A stretch of 64,000 nt of DNA from Acanthacorydalis orientalis (GCA_034766995.1 CM068314.1:40137708-40201707), one strand, 5' to 3'. Positions 1 through 12,015 are shown, numbered from the stretch's first letter. Made by a program: numbers and translations. The notes: generated by a model from the letters alone, not told the origin.

Positions 1-394
1 AATCCATCCTTAGCTGTGGTTTTGTTCAAACATATTTCGTTTAAACGTAGATACGTTTTTTGATTAGGAATGTTCAAAATGATAAAATACATAAAGTTGA
101 AACTCTCAGTAATTTAAAATTTTTCTATATAATATTCTGTACAGTATTCATCATAAATCTATAACATATGAACAAAATGTACTTAAAATGATGAAATATC
201 TACATATTCGAAGAAAGAAATAGACAAATTTATTAATAAAAGTCATACTCTACTGTGGAACAATTTATGTACAATAAAATAAATTTGATTTCCGTACCTT
301 TTACGTGCTTTGTAATGTGTAGATATTCTGTATGAATTAATTTAAATATTTTAAAGAAAAATTATTATAATTTTTAAAAAATTCTGAACAAATT

Positions 395-432
395 TATATA
401 TATATATGTGTGTGTGTGTGTGTGCGTGTGTG
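395..432. repeat. (TA)n(TG)n
   Basis: Compound dinucleotide tract, one GC interruption in the TG part. Confidence 0.95.
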
Positions 433-707
433 GATGGATGTATTGTTGTGCGTATATGCATATTTTAAGAAGATTTAAAAAAAAACTGATTAACATAGAA
501 TGAATTACCTGTGACGTTACCTTATTGTTTTTCTATCTCTTCTATCAATAATTATAATGTTTAATTTTTTTTCAAAATAAAGAAATAAAGTGATTGAAGT
601 TATTTTGATACAATAAAATATTTCACTGTTAACATAAGATCTTACATGGAACTAAAACATCTTACACTTGAAATATTTCTTAAATATCTGTATGCTCGTT
701 TATGCTT

Positions 708-711
<4 letters not shown>

Positions 712-751
<40 letters not shown>

Positions 752-781
752 AATATAATATAATATATATATATATATATA
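712..781. repeat. (TA)n with TG and AATAT interruptions
   Basis: Two TA blocks around a short TGTG and TAATA block. Confidence 0.93.
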
Positions 782-1981
782 AACATACGTATATCTGAAA
801 ATAATAAATTTGTTTTTCGAAAAAATTATGAAAAATAAGTCAATAGTATAATAAGTTTTAAGTGATGTAGGTCTACACTTGAATGACTTAAAAATTCAAT
901 CAGCAAAGGTAAAAATTCCATAATTTTATCTCTGTTCTATAAAAATTATGAAGTATAAATAAATTTGCATACATAAAAACAACTGTCATTAAATAAGAAA
1001 TATTCCAAAAAAATACAAGTATAGAACATAAGAATAAAGAATATATAATATAGAATTTTCATTTATAATATTTACTAAAACATTGGATATGTCGTTTCAA
1101 TGACTTCTATTAACATACTTTTGAAACATCTGCATATATCGATTCTAATATTTTCTTAATATATGTGTCATTAGTGGATGAAAAAGTAGATTGGATGCTA
1201 AGATGATATATTGATTTGTAAAAAAATACAAAAGTAATCTTATTCTTTAAAAAGTAATATACTTATTTAAAAAATTACTGAAACACATTGAGATACAAAA
1301 TTTTCATTTCAGATATAAATGTTTAAAAGCTTTTGTGCACATTTTTTAAAACTATGTTTTTGAAATTATAAAAATGTATTCAATTTTAATATGATGATTT
1401 GTTCTATTTGTAGTTCTTATTAAACAAATCATTTTTTTACAATAAATTGTGGAACTTCCAACTCTTCAAGTTTATATTGTCTAAAACTCTTCTAATTGTT
1501 TTTTTTTTAATTATTATATTTATTTAAAAAATATGAAGTTTCGATTTTTAATTTTTATTAATAAAATACGATTTTAAAACAACTGTTTTGTACAAAATCA
1601 CAAACTTTCCATAAGAATAGTTAGTATCCCTCATGTTTTCATTGTATGACGAAAAAAGAATTGAAGAAGTTGTAACAGATTTCCCAAAACAATTTGAAAA
1701 TTAACATAAGTTTTAACACGACTTGAAATAACAAACATTTTTTAAATACCTTACCAAGTATTTAAATAGCAATGTATACTTTTTTCATTCATTGAATAAC
1801 AAGTTCTTTTTAGTTTAATAGTGGCATTAAATCGCATGACTATTAATCCTTGTTAAAATCATAAAGGTGTTAGTTGAAGTAATATTACTGACAACATAAT
1901 TGATATAACACTTATTTTAACATCATATTTATTAACAATTAATATTTAATAACAACTTATTAAACATAATATTTATTAAAA
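782..1981. other. AT-rich unique spacer
   Basis: Poly-A/T-rich unique sequence with no open frame over 60 codons, repeat or motif cluster that I could support. The same is true of 1-394 and 433-711. Confidence 0.6.
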
Positions 1982-2028
1982 GTATGTAGGCAAATGTCAT
2001 ATATTTTATATGACATTTGCCTACATAC
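1982..2028. repeat. Perfect 22-bp inverted repeat, 3-nt loop
   Basis: Arms 1982-2003 and 2007-2028 are exactly complementary, with TTT between. The left arm begins GTATGTAGGCAAATGTCATA. The loop is too tight for a typical miRNA precursor. No target duplication or second copy was noticed in the window. Confidence 0.9.
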
Positions 2029-2219
2029 GTTCATGTCATTTGACAAGAAAACTATTGTAAATAAAAACTTCATATTTTGTTAAATACTGTATATTGTGGT
2101 AAATGAGCTTATCAATTGAATTAAAAATAAACCATTAATAATAGTTTAGTTAATTAAATGTTTATTTTTTATTTAAAATCTTACAGTAGGTAAATTTTAA
2201 TATAGTAAGTTTGTTTCTC

Positions 2220-2221
<2 letters not shown>

Positions 2222-2305
<84 letters not shown>
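2222..2305. repeat. (TA)n, about 84 bp
   Basis: Almost perfect; one TT interruption near 2271. Confidence 0.97.
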
Positions 2306-2309
<4 letters not shown>

Positions 2310-2330
2310 TAAATAAATAAATCAGTGGAA

Positions 2331-2420
2331 AAGAGAGGCATTCAATCGTACAAAAAAATTGTGGAAAATCATGGAAGAGGCCTTTATCCAGCAATGTATT
2401 GATAGTGGATGCTGCTGTTG
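2331..2420 (+). pseudogene. LINE (RTE-like) C-terminal tail, degraded
   Basis: A plus-strand frame reads WKIMEEAFIQQCIDSG followed by Cys residues and a stop at about 2420, preceded, after a small frameshift, by AFNRTK. The pattern RTKW..I.EEAFIQQW before a stop and a simple-repeat tail is what I recognise from the extreme C-terminus of RTE-like insect LINEs. Only the last 25 or so codons remain, as expected from 5' truncation during LINE insertion. The tail runs straight into a (TA)n/(GA)n tract, where RTE elements normally carry a short simple repeat. Clade assignment is tentative; no reverse transcriptase domain is present. Confidence 0.5.
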
Positions 2421-2424
2421 ATAT

Positions 2425-2463
2425 AATATATATATATATATATATATATAGAAAGAGAGAGAG
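2425..2463. repeat. (TA)n(GA)n
   Basis: Begins at the end of the LINE tail. Confidence 0.93.
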
Positions 2464-2851
2464 ATTTAAATTAAATCAGCTATATAAAATAGAATTCAGA
2501 ATAAAAGATTAAATAAACTATACTGAAAAATGTTACTATTGGATTTCAAACGATTCGATTGAGCTGGACTAAGTAATCTATTTTCTTAATTGGGTATAAA
2601 TGTCAAAAACATATAAAAATGTCTTTGAATTTATCTACTTGTAATGTAAAGTGTTATGTTAATTATGTTGTCAGTAGATGGAAATTAAGCAGATGACAAA
2701 TAATAAATTACAATGTCTGTATGTTTAGATTTTTTGAATGTTAAAGATTTTTCTTCATTTATTTTAATTTAATTTTATTACATTATTTATCATTATAAAA
2801 AATACTTAAATATTTTTTCTTTTATTTAAAAATATATACAAAAACAAATAC

Positions 2852-2853
<2 letters not shown>

Positions 2854-2890
<37 letters not shown>
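2854..2890. repeat. (TA)n
   Basis: Perfect tract before the assembly gap. Confidence 0.95.
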
Positions 2891-2893
<3 letters not shown>

Positions 2894-3000
2894 CCTATTA
2901 TATTTGTTTTTAAATGAAGGAAAATAATTCCATTTAATGTTATAAAAATTCAATGTTCAATTGTTGTGTCCAAAATATGCATTTTAAAATTAAATATGTT

Positions 3001-3100
3001 NNNNNNNNNNNNNNNNNNNNNNNNNNNNNNNNNNNNNNNNNNNNNNNNNNNNNNNNNNNNNNNNNNNNNNNNNNNNNNNNNNNNNNNNNNNNNNNNNNNN
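3001..3100. other. Assembly gap (100 N)
   Basis: Exactly 100 N. This round length is the usual placeholder for a scaffold gap of unknown size, so distances across it are not reliable. Confidence 0.98.
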
Positions 3101-3542
3101 TTTTCAATTAAATGTCATTAATTATTCATTAGTTTTGTTATAAATATGTTAAGATTAATTATATTTAAACTTTTACTGAAGAATGCTCTAGTTTCATTTA
3201 TTTTTACTCTTATTTACTTAGAATTTTTATTTTAGATTTTAGTATTCATTAGTATACTTTCGAATTATTTGACTTACTTCATTTCTAACTTTTTTTATTT
3301 ATTATTCTTATATTTTATTAGAAATTATTTTCAAAATTACAAAGAATCAAATTTATATATACATACAAATTTAATTATAAATCTTTTAAAATTATATAAA
3401 TATTAATATAATAAAAGTTATTGTAATATACATTCCTTTTTTTCTTAAAAAATAATTACTGTCGTAATCAAAAAGTATCTATCGAGATCAAATTTATACT
3501 TTTTATTAATTTTCCTTTTTTCTACATTTGTTTTCCATCGCT

Positions 3543-3544
<2 letters not shown>

Positions 3545-3612
<68 letters not shown>
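3545..3612. repeat. (TA)n, about 68 bp
   Basis: One TG interruption; ends at the left terminus of mariner copy 1. Confidence 0.97.
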
Positions 3613-4153
3613 GGTTAATAGGAAAATAATTACGGTTTCTGTTTTCTGAATTCTAACCTAATTTTTTCAACGAAAGGATCATTTCATGGTATTCATGTTA
3701 ATATCATTTTAAAGTTCATTTTTCGGTCTGTATTTTGGTGTTATCAACTTTGGTTTTATTATTAATTTTGCTCCAAATTGGGTTATTAAATTAAAGACGG
3801 AAAGAAGTAAATAGAAGTAACTTTTTATACGAGTTTAAAACGGGTGGTAAAACAACAGAAACTACTCTTAAACTAAACAATTCTTTTGATGGGGTTACTA
3901 TTAAGAAATATATAATGGTGCAATAGTAATTACAAAAATTTCATGCTGGGTATGAAACCCTTGAGATTGAAGAAGGTCACGTGCATCCTTTTTCAGGTCA
4001 TAACGACCAACTGAAGACGTTTCTTGAATCAGTACCAAGTACAACAATTCAAGTGCTTGCACAAAAGTTAGGCATTTGCAATATATCTGGACCACATAAA
4101 ACCACTTAAATTAAAAAATTAATATCATAAACCACAAATATCTTTAACCAACC

Positions 4154-4155
<2 letters not shown>
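3613..4155 (+). mobile_element. Mariner deletion derivative, cecropia-like, copy 1
   Basis: The left end reads GGTTAATAGGAAAATAATTA and the right end TTAACCAACCTA, degraded versions of the TTAGGTTGGTAGAAAAATAATT terminal repeat of this family. Inside, on the plus strand, is a decayed reading of the transposase N-terminus: the FKTGGKTTETT helix-turn-helix stretch, then a frameshifted HNDQLKT segment at about 3990 and LAQKLGI at about 4060. The catalytic half is absent: the DNA-binding part is followed within about 50 bp by the right terminal repeat. Both ends abut (TA)n arrays (3545-3612 and 4156-4202), consistent with the TA target-site preference of mariners. Several stops make it non-coding. 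Confidence 0.85.

Positions 4156-4202
<47 letters not shown>
4156..4202. repeat. (TA)n
   Basis: Begins at the right terminus of mariner copy 1. Confidence 0.97.
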
Positions 4203-4204
<2 letters not shown>

Positions 4205-4539
4205 TACGTACAATTTAATAGTATAATCAAAGCATTAAGTTCGTAAACGATTAAATTACAATACGAACATTAAAATTTATATGTGTAACTTAAAATCCCA
4301 TCACCATTACGTTTCATTAAGTGCAACAAAAATATATCACTGAACCAATATAAAAGTTCTAGTTTAGATTCCGGACGTAAATAATTTGCTCTAAATGCAC
4401 ATAGCACGAGTTCGACTCGTGTACTCAATACACTTTTCCATTAAAACCAACAACGAATGATAAACCCATTTCATAACTTTCCGTCCTTATTTGTGCATTT
4501 GAAATAAGTGTAGTTGTCTTTCATCATTGATTATATATA

Positions 4540-4700
4540 GCATTTGTTCAATTTCGCCGCAATATCATTGTGAATGAACCACAGGAGGTCGCCATTTCAC
4601 TATGTAACGTTGATTAAAAGCCAAATTTATACGTGCTGGGACTAACAGTGTGCTCTTTGCGTTACTGCAGTGTGTGTGGTTTTAGTAACATTTAAAATTG
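4540..4700. other. GC-richer unique island
   Basis: Clearly less AT-rich than its surroundings. It contains a Runx-type AACCACA (4577-4583) next to AGGAGGTCGCCATTTCA. No open frame of note. Candidate regulatory sequence by composition only. Confidence 0.3.
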
Positions 4701-5842
4701 GTTTTCACTATACTAGGGTGAAATTAATCTCACAGATCTTGTACTGTGGTTTATACAGGATTTTTTTTGTATCGGGGATGATATGTAAATCAGTATGAAA
4801 TTGTTTTATTTTATTATGTTGCAACAATAACATTTCGTTAGGGTAAATAGTAAATAGTTTTTTTTACTACAATTTCTATTTTATTTAAGCGATCTTCAAC
4901 AGATATACAGTGATATTCTTAATTAAAAAAGCATAATATGAAATATTTTTTATCGTTTTTAATTAGAGAAATATTTAATTTAATCATAAATATTCAATAA
5001 CATTTTAATAGTTAAAAAACTACAAATAAATCATTAGTGCTTACATGTATCTTTAGATAAAACAAATTTTCAGAAATCACAAAAAATCTTAATATAAGTA
5101 TTTGAAATCAGATTTTTTACTAATATTAACGTTAGCTTTATTGAAATTCTGATAACTATACTAATAACTTAATTTATTTGAAAACACATATTATTCCGGA
5201 CAAATGATTAATTTGCGAGATGTTCTTCAATTGATTGGCGAATTATTTTACTGTATTATAATATTTGGCTTAGTTTTTTTACAACTTAAATTACAATATC
5301 TATGAAATATTTTTGAATCATTTGAAAAATAACTCTGTTTCTAATTAAAAGTAAATTTAAAATATTTAACATAATTTGATAAATATTTGATACTAAATAC
5401 GAGGTTGAACACCACCGAGTAGGTCACATAGGAAGATTTTTAAACGTTTTATTTCTTTTATTAATTCAAATAGAGAACATACAACAAAAAATAATAGAAA
5501 CTTTAATAAAACTATTGTATTTGCATTCATAGAACAAAATAGATTAGTATTCATAGATTGATATACTGATACTATTCAAACATATGCTCTTTTATTATTT
5601 ACTTAATTAAAATCTTGGTTAAAATAGTAATTAAATTCATAAAGTTTACTTCAAAAAAGCCTTTTCATCTAATATGTCGAATATATTTTTTTCATTCAAC
5701 CACTATATAGCATTTAATAAGTATATTTTTTTATATATAAAAATGTAATTAATACTTATCAGAATAGCATATAAACTATGCTGGAAAAACAGGAATAATC
5801 ATTAAAAAAAATCCTCTTGATATAAATAAAATACTAAATAAT
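4701..5842. other. AT-rich unique spacer
   Basis: Nothing recognised. A short less AT-rich patch at 5400-5445 (TACGAGGTTGAACACCACCG) stands alone. Confidence 0.55.
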
Positions 5843-5843
5843 T

Positions 5844-5910
<67 letters not shown>
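5843..5910. repeat. (TA)n
   Basis: One G interruption near 5865; abuts the C-terminal end of the 5911 mariner. Confidence 0.97.
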
Positions 5911-5913
<3 letters not shown>

Positions 5914-6950
5914 GATGGTTTGAAGAGTAACTTGGTTTGATATTAGGAACAACAGCTTCAGTTTCAAAATGTTATTTTTCGATATAATCTCCTCGAAGCT
6001 CAACGCACTTGTCCCAAAGTTTCTCCAGCTTCGTGATTCCTATTCGAAAGCGGGTTTCTTCGAGGTCCCAAAATTAACCGTTTGGGGCATATTACGCCTC
6101 TTAATTCGACCCTAATCACATTCTATCCGGGAAAATTTTGAGTTTTAGAAACAGATGGAATTCCGAGCAAGTCAACTCAGGCAAACACAATGATGCGGAA
6201 GGATTTTAAACTTAAATTCGTCTAATTTTTGCTGAGCGATAGCGCTTGAATAAGTCGGTGTTTTGTCATGCTGAAATAACACTTTTTTCTTGGCCATTCC
6301 GGGTCATTTTTCGCGATCATTGCCTTCAATTTCTTCAAAAATCCTACATATTTTTCAATCAGTAATTGTTTTTCCCTTTGAAGGTCGTCAGTCAAGATAA
6401 TTCCTTTCGCATCACAGAAAACTGACTCAATTACTTTTCCAGCCGAGTGAATTGTGTTTACCTTCTTCGTAGCCATTTCACCACGTTCAATTTACAGTTT
6501 TGATTGCATTTTCAATTCTGGTGTGTAATAATAAATCCAAATTTCATCCATGGTCAGAAAACTCCGCATGAAATCCTTTGGATTCTTCTTAAACAGTTTC
6601 AAGAAGTCGGGTGATATTCGCGTACGAACTAGTTTTGTTCTTCAGTGAACAAAAGTGGGACCCATCATGCGAAAAGTTTTTTCAAATGTAATTCATTATG
6701 CAAAATGAAATGTGTTCATTCAGTTGAGATGCATGTAACCTCTGTTATCTCACTCACATCCATTTACCAGTAGGACAAAACTATATCGTAGACTTTATGG
6801 ATGATTCTGACGTGACAGCTGTTCTTGGGTATTCTGAGCGTGGTACATCTTCTGCTACGTTGAAATTCATTCACCCAAATTCGAATGGTTTCGTAGAAAG
6901 GAAGAGATTCACTCAATGTAGGAAATATCGTCTCGTGGATTACCTTCCTT
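5911..6950 (-). mobile_element. Mariner transposase pseudogene, nearly full length
   Basis: Read on the minus strand from about 6945 downward, transposase homology appears in order: YETIRIWVNEFQ (DNA-binding domain), LKLFKKNPKDFMRSF, TMDEIWIYYYTPEL containing the first catalytic Asp, then after a stop and restart SAGKVIESVFCDAKGI (6420s), LFQHDKTPTYSS with the second catalytic Asp in a shifted frame, and finally ITKLEKLWDKCVELRGDYIEK just before the C-terminal stop near 5968. The third catalytic position reads SEFHLF, so Asp has become Glu. Multiple stops and frameshifts make it dead. The first 30 or so codons and the right terminal repeat are missing where the (TA)n array at 6953 begins. A different mariner lineage from the TTAGG-ended copies. 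Confidence 0.88.
6222..6476 (-). pseudogene. Mariner transposase fragment (central catalytic domain)
   Basis: Longest surviving frame (84 codons) of the 5911-6950 element. It opens at an internal Met that is not a native start. Its N-terminal third matches the SAGKVM-SVFWDAKGIIL core of mariner transposases. The end is out of frame: after KKCYF the frame slips past the QHD motif, which lies in the next frame. Confidence 0.8.
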
Positions 6951-6952
6951 CC

Positions 6953-6956
6953 TATA

Positions 6957-7026
<70 letters not shown>
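6953..7026. repeat. (TA)n, about 74 bp
   Basis: Replaces the missing 5' end of the 5911-6950 mariner. Confidence 0.97.
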
Positions 7027-7028
<2 letters not shown>

Positions 7029-7846
7029 GTTAAATATTCTCCTTTTCTCATTTTATTACCAAATAAAGTATTATTTTGTCAGTAGACGAATATACAGAAT
7101 GTAAATAACTATTTTTTTTCTTAAAAATATATGGCATTTTAATTTATTGAATATAATGATTTTGTATTGAACCTTACATAATGAATCATAATCGATTTTA
7201 TGAATTTTATAACATACTGTTCACAAAAAAACTTGATTAATAGAAAATACGTATCTGTCAACTAACACTTTCTCTCTAGAGCAATTCGGATTCTCCAATT
7301 ATGGTATCACAGAAAGAAAACCTTAATTAGAAAATTCAGTTCTATGTTCAATATGAATTTTACTTTTTTAATATCCTTCTATATCTGTAAAATATCTAAT
7401 TAATTCTCTTGTTGATTTAAATGATTTTAAAAATAAGAAACATTTTAATAATTCATTTCTAATTACTGTTTATCGTAACGTCAACAATATTTGATTAAAA
7501 ATACATAAAAATATTTTTATGACAATAAAATTGGGCAATGTTTTCTCAAATAACTTTCTCAGTTTTTTTACTTAAAAAGTGTACTCCATTAATCAACGCA
7601 CTACTTAAATGAACTTTCACGACATAAAAGTAAAAATAGAAAATTTTACAAAAAGTTAAGTTTATATGAAATCTTACTTCTTCATGTTTAAAACATAAAA
7701 AGTAAACTTAAATGTAGATTAACTTCTTCAAAACAACAAAAATTTTTGTATGTGTAAGTGAATCAAGTAAGACATAAAACATGAGGTATAAATATTTAAA
7801 TATTTCGTAAACTCAACGACATGAACTAAGATTTAAAAATTAAAAA

Positions 7847-7848
<2 letters not shown>
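7027..7848. other. AT-rich unique spacer
   Basis: No coding or repeat signal. Confidence 0.55.

Positions 7849-7881
<33 letters not shown>
7849..7881. repeat. (TA)n
   Basis: Perfect. Confidence 0.95.
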
Positions 7882-7884
<3 letters not shown>

Positions 7885-8171
7885 TCACATATATACATAC
7901 ATTTAATATATTTAAATTATTAAAGTAATTACATTTTTCTAGACTTAGTAGTTTATATTTTTTTATTAGTTTATTATGCTAATAATTTGCATTTTCATCA
8001 TTAGTCATCGTCAGTTAAAAATATTAATGTTTGATAATGATTTATAACTCTGACATAATTAAGTTTCAAAATAAATGATAAATAGATACAAAACTTGATA
8101 AAAATCAAATATGATTAAAGAGGCCTTAGTTTTATTAAACAATTTAATTTGTAAAGATATTTATAACATTA

Positions 8172-8173
8172 TG

Positions 8174-8241
<68 letters not shown>
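8172..8241. repeat. (TA)n(TG)n
   Basis: TG end touches the left terminus of the hAT remnant. Confidence 0.96.
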
Positions 8242-9499
8242 CAGGGCTATGCTATATATACATGGAATGGAGCAATAGAGCGATCGCTTCAGGCGCCTCA
8301 GGTATGAAGGCGCCTGTTAGATATTTCGCAATTGTCTTATTATTTGCATAGTTTTTGTTTATTTATGAAGAATAATAAAGCTTAAATAATATAGTTCTAT
8401 CACCGCTGCTAGAAGGCGCTCTATATCTAATTTACAATTATAGGTTTCATCTTCAGATGTATATTAATGTTAATCATGTTAAATTGTAATGTCAGTATGT
8501 TTAACATTGTAGTATTTTAACTCTATTTGATATTTGTATAGCCGAAACATAATAAATTTCTCATTAATATACTTATTTTCATTCAATCTGTATATATTTT
8601 TATACGAGCACTCGTCATCTGACGGAAGATCCCACATGACGTTGAGACGATTCCACGATTCGAATTCGTAAAAAGAAAAAAAACGGTTTTGATTACATAA
8701 CTAATGACCAACCCATTATAGACCCACAACGCAATTATCACTTAATTTTTTATATCATTCTCGACACTGCGATTAATTCAATTAGTGAGAGATTTGAACA
8801 AATAAAATCACATGTTGATAAGTTTAAAGTATTGTATAACAGTTATAAATTGAAACATGAAAATAGATCAGAAATACTAAAAAATTGTATGGATTTACAT
8901 TGATTACTGGATGAGAATAATAATAGACATTAATGATATTACACTTTGTAAAGAAATTATAAATTTAACTGTATTATTGCCCTCTCAAATAGAATCATTA
9001 GAAATACTTAACTTATAGACAAACAGTATGACTACAATATTTCAGATTTTTTTTATTTGCCTATGAATAATGCTAACTTTTCCCGTATCAGTTGCTTCTG
9101 GAGAACGCAGTGTCTTCAAATTAAAAGTTATAACCAAATACATGAGCTCAGCAATGGGACAAGAAAGATTAGTCGGTTCGGCTATGATGTCCATTGAAAG
9201 CGATCTTTGTGAATCGTTAAATAATGACTATTTGATTCATGATTTCACGGAAATGAAATCTAAACTTGTAAATTTCAAATTATATTCATAATTATTTTAT
9301 CTATTGATTATTCTGTACAAATATGATTCTTTTATAATGTATTATTTCAACTGTATCTTAATTGTATTAAAAATGTTAAAGCCATTAAAGAATTATATAA
9401 AATTAATTATTAAGTTTTTTAATTTACATAATTAATCGCATCAGTATAGAATAAAGGCGTTTTTTAAGCATGACTATTCCAGGCGCCAAAATATCCCTA
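8242..9499 (+). mobile_element. hAT transposon remnant
   Basis: The left end begins CAGGGCTATG and the reverse complement of the right end begins TAGGGATATT, imperfect hAT-type ends. Both subterminal regions carry GGCGCC motifs (8294-8315 and 9482-9487). Decayed plus-strand transposase coding runs from about 8640 to 9291. It includes NYHLIFYIILDTAINSISER-type sequence, RFEQIKSHVDKF, a stop-interrupted LPSQIESLEILN stretch and the C-terminal dimerisation domain. The N-terminal zinc finger and catalytic core are not visible, so the element is internally deleted as well as mutated. No 8-bp target duplication survives. The left end follows a (TA)n(TG)n tract directly. Confidence 0.75.
9070..9291 (+). 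pseudogene. hAT transposase C-terminal dimerisation domain
   Basis: A 73-codon frame reads LTFPVSVASGERSVFKLKVI, then SSAMGQERLVGSAMMSIE, ending in FTEMKSKLVNF. The (I/F)PV.VASGERSF.KLK...Y..S.M.QERL..LA..SIE signature is the hAT-family dimerisation region. A stop lies just upstream of the initial Met, so this is an isolated 3' exon-like remainder of the transposase and not a gene with a native start. The frame ends naturally with a stop at the position expected for the family. Confidence 0.85.
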
Positions 9500-9537
9500 C
9501 ATGGCTCTAAGTATGTGGATATTTATAATTAAAGATA

Positions 9538-9541
<4 letters not shown>

Positions 9542-9581
<40 letters not shown>
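9542..9581. repeat. (TA)n
   Basis: Perfect; 42 bp beyond the hAT right end. Confidence 0.96.
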
Positions 9582-9586
<5 letters not shown>

Positions 9587-10254
9587 AATCACTTTTGCAT
9601 CTCACAAATAAACATTTCAAATGAATTGACAATTTGAAATCAATATTTTTTTTCAAAAAATATTGAAAAATAAATAATTTCTTTGAAAAAAGTAACTATT
9701 AGTTCAGTTAATTCACATTTGAAATTGTGATGTATTATTGGAACACATCTTGAACCTTGAATGATTAATAAAGACAATATTGAAACGTAAAAGAAAATCT
9801 GTAAATTAAACTCAAGATTTGAGTCTGTAAACCAGGTAGTGGAGGGCTTCAAATATCATAGTTATCAAAATAAAAAGAACAACTGAAATAAGGAAAAAGT
9901 ATCTACGGATTGTTAATTTTAAAAAAGTCTTCACTGTAATATGGAAGTTACTTTTTTAATTTTAAAAATTTTCTCATTTGTAAATAAATTTATAAATAAG
10001 ACATGTCTGTATTTAATTGAATTAAAAATATATCAGTGCTAATGATTGACAAAGGGGATACAACATTTTTCATTATTTTCGATTTAGAAATGACTAGTGT
10101 AGGTATCACGTATAGAATTAGTCAATAAATAGAATAGTAGGATTGTTTTGTTTGTACAAAAATAAGTTTTAATCGAAAATTAAGTGATATAATTAATTTT
10201 TAATTTATTCGTACGCGATCAATAATATTTATTTTATTACATCAAGACTTAATT
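9582..10254. other. AT-rich spacer with small inverted repeats
   Basis: Two nearby inverted repeats, ATTTCAAAT/ATTTGAAAT (9614-9639) and a 12-bp AT arm pair around 9650-9676. A 70-codon minus frame (9852-9640) is unrecognised. Confidence 0.5.
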
Positions 10255-10460
10255 AATTTCTTTGCACAGTGTACTAGTTCAATTAGCCTCCCTTAATTCA
10301 CAACCATATAATCTTTGTGCTTTTATTACTAATGCTGCAATCACTAAAGAGAAACCTACCCCTATATATAGTTTGCAGAAATCTTATTGTCTAATGAAGA
10401 TTGATTGCCATTGTATAAGGGTGTCTCTGATTTCTGATTCTCCCTGGTGTAGTCTATAAA
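10255..10460. other. GC-richer unique island
   Basis: It carries a 65-codon open frame (10262-10459) with no family resemblance and a Sox-like CCATTGT (10408-10414). Likely non-coding; function unknown. Confidence 0.3.
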
Positions 10461-10476
10461 ATAGTTTCAACGTAGT

Positions 10477-10478
<2 letters not shown>

Positions 10479-10515
<37 letters not shown>
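10479..10515. repeat. (TA)n
   Basis: Perfect. Confidence 0.95.
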
Positions 10516-10517
<2 letters not shown>

Positions 10518-10687
10518 CATATATAAAATTATCTCTTTTTCAAAAACAGTAGATTATTATTTGATGATAACAATTAAGATAGAAAATATGACACATGTGT
10601 TAAATGATATTTAAAAAATCTTTATATGAAAACGAACTACTTTAAGAGTTTCATATAACTTTTTTATAAATTTTGTGTATATTTTAA

Positions 10688-10690
<3 letters not shown>

Positions 10691-10740
<50 letters not shown>
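10691..10740. repeat. (TA)n
   Basis: Perfect. Confidence 0.96.
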
Positions 10741-10741
<1 letters not shown>

Positions 10742-11517
10742 GTATATACATAAATTTTAAATAATAGATCCCTCTAAGGAAATGTATTGTATGTTTTTTA
10801 TTTAAAAAACTAAATTTTTCTTAAGAATTGAATTTATTAAAAAATATTTTTAAACATATTTGTTCCCAATTTATGTGTAATTTATTGTAGTTGAAGTTTT
10901 ATCATATCAATTTTATACTACTTTTATACTAATAAAAATATATTTTGAAAATATAATTTGTTTTTCAAGTTCTGATTTTTTTTTAAAAAAAACTTAAAAT
11001 GGAATTATTATTAAAACTACATTTATTCAATTATTTATTACTTTATTAAGCTGAAAAAATGAAAGAATATAAAATTTACAAAAAGTATTTAATAACTTTC
11101 CTATTTTAAATTAATAATATATTGTTTTTATATGTGCATAAATTTGAAAACTAAAGATGTTAGTTTTTACTGAAAATACTTAAAAATTAGTAAAATAAAT
11201 TACCTGTAGAACATCTGCAATATCTGAAATTTTTAACCTATATCCATCTGCCGATAAAAATGAATTTTATAATAAAAACTACAAAAAAATCGGTCCAGTA
11301 GTGCCAGATTACTTGATTTGATATAAACCAAATAGACTGTGATTAATAAATTCACTCTGCATAATATTAGATTTTCAATTTTTTTAATCATTTTAAATGA
11401 CAAAACGACAGTTATCTGCACAAATAAATATAATAAAGAATTGAAGTATCTTTTTAAAATAAAATGTGTTTCCTACATAATAATAAATTAATATTATACT
11501 AATGCATGTCAACGTAC

Positions 11518-11521
<4 letters not shown>
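10741..11521. other. AT-rich unique spacer
   Basis: A 62-codon minus frame (11421-11233) is present but shows no family features. Nothing else. Confidence 0.5.

Positions 11522-11581
<60 letters not shown>
11522..11581. repeat. (TA)n
   Basis: One TG interruption near the end. Confidence 0.96.
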
Positions 11582-11582
<1 letters not shown>

Positions 11583-11949
11583 GAAAATATTGACTATTTT
11601 TACAAGTATTCGTATTGTGACAAGTATTTCAAGTATACTAGATAGATAAATCGTAATTTATTCAATCAACATTATATTTAGGGTAAATGAATTGAATGGC
11701 TGAAAATATGACCAAGTTATCGAATCACGATACACAGTAATCTTTAATAAATTGAGTTAGTGTTGGTTTAGTCGCATGTACGGTGAAATAGGACTAGGAA
11801 AGCGGTAGGCAATAAAATAAAATAACCCTCGACGAATACTCATAATGGAATATAAATGATTCAAATATAGTATGTGTGCTTTAGATGTATTTTAAATTAA
11901 ATAGATTTTTGTATTTCCTAGATTTTATTGAAGTGTTTGTATAATAGAC

Positions 11950-12012
<63 letters not shown>
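11950..12012. repeat. (TA)n
   Basis: Preceded by a TACATA step. Confidence 0.96.

Positions 12013-12015
<3 letters not shown>

Noticed and set aside
4405..4421. CACGAGTTCGACTCGTG, a tRNA B-box-like sequence
   Set aside because: GTTCGACTC fits a B box, but the stem geometry is wrong for a T-arm and no A box, anticodon arm or acceptor stem is found upstream. Just a small hairpin.
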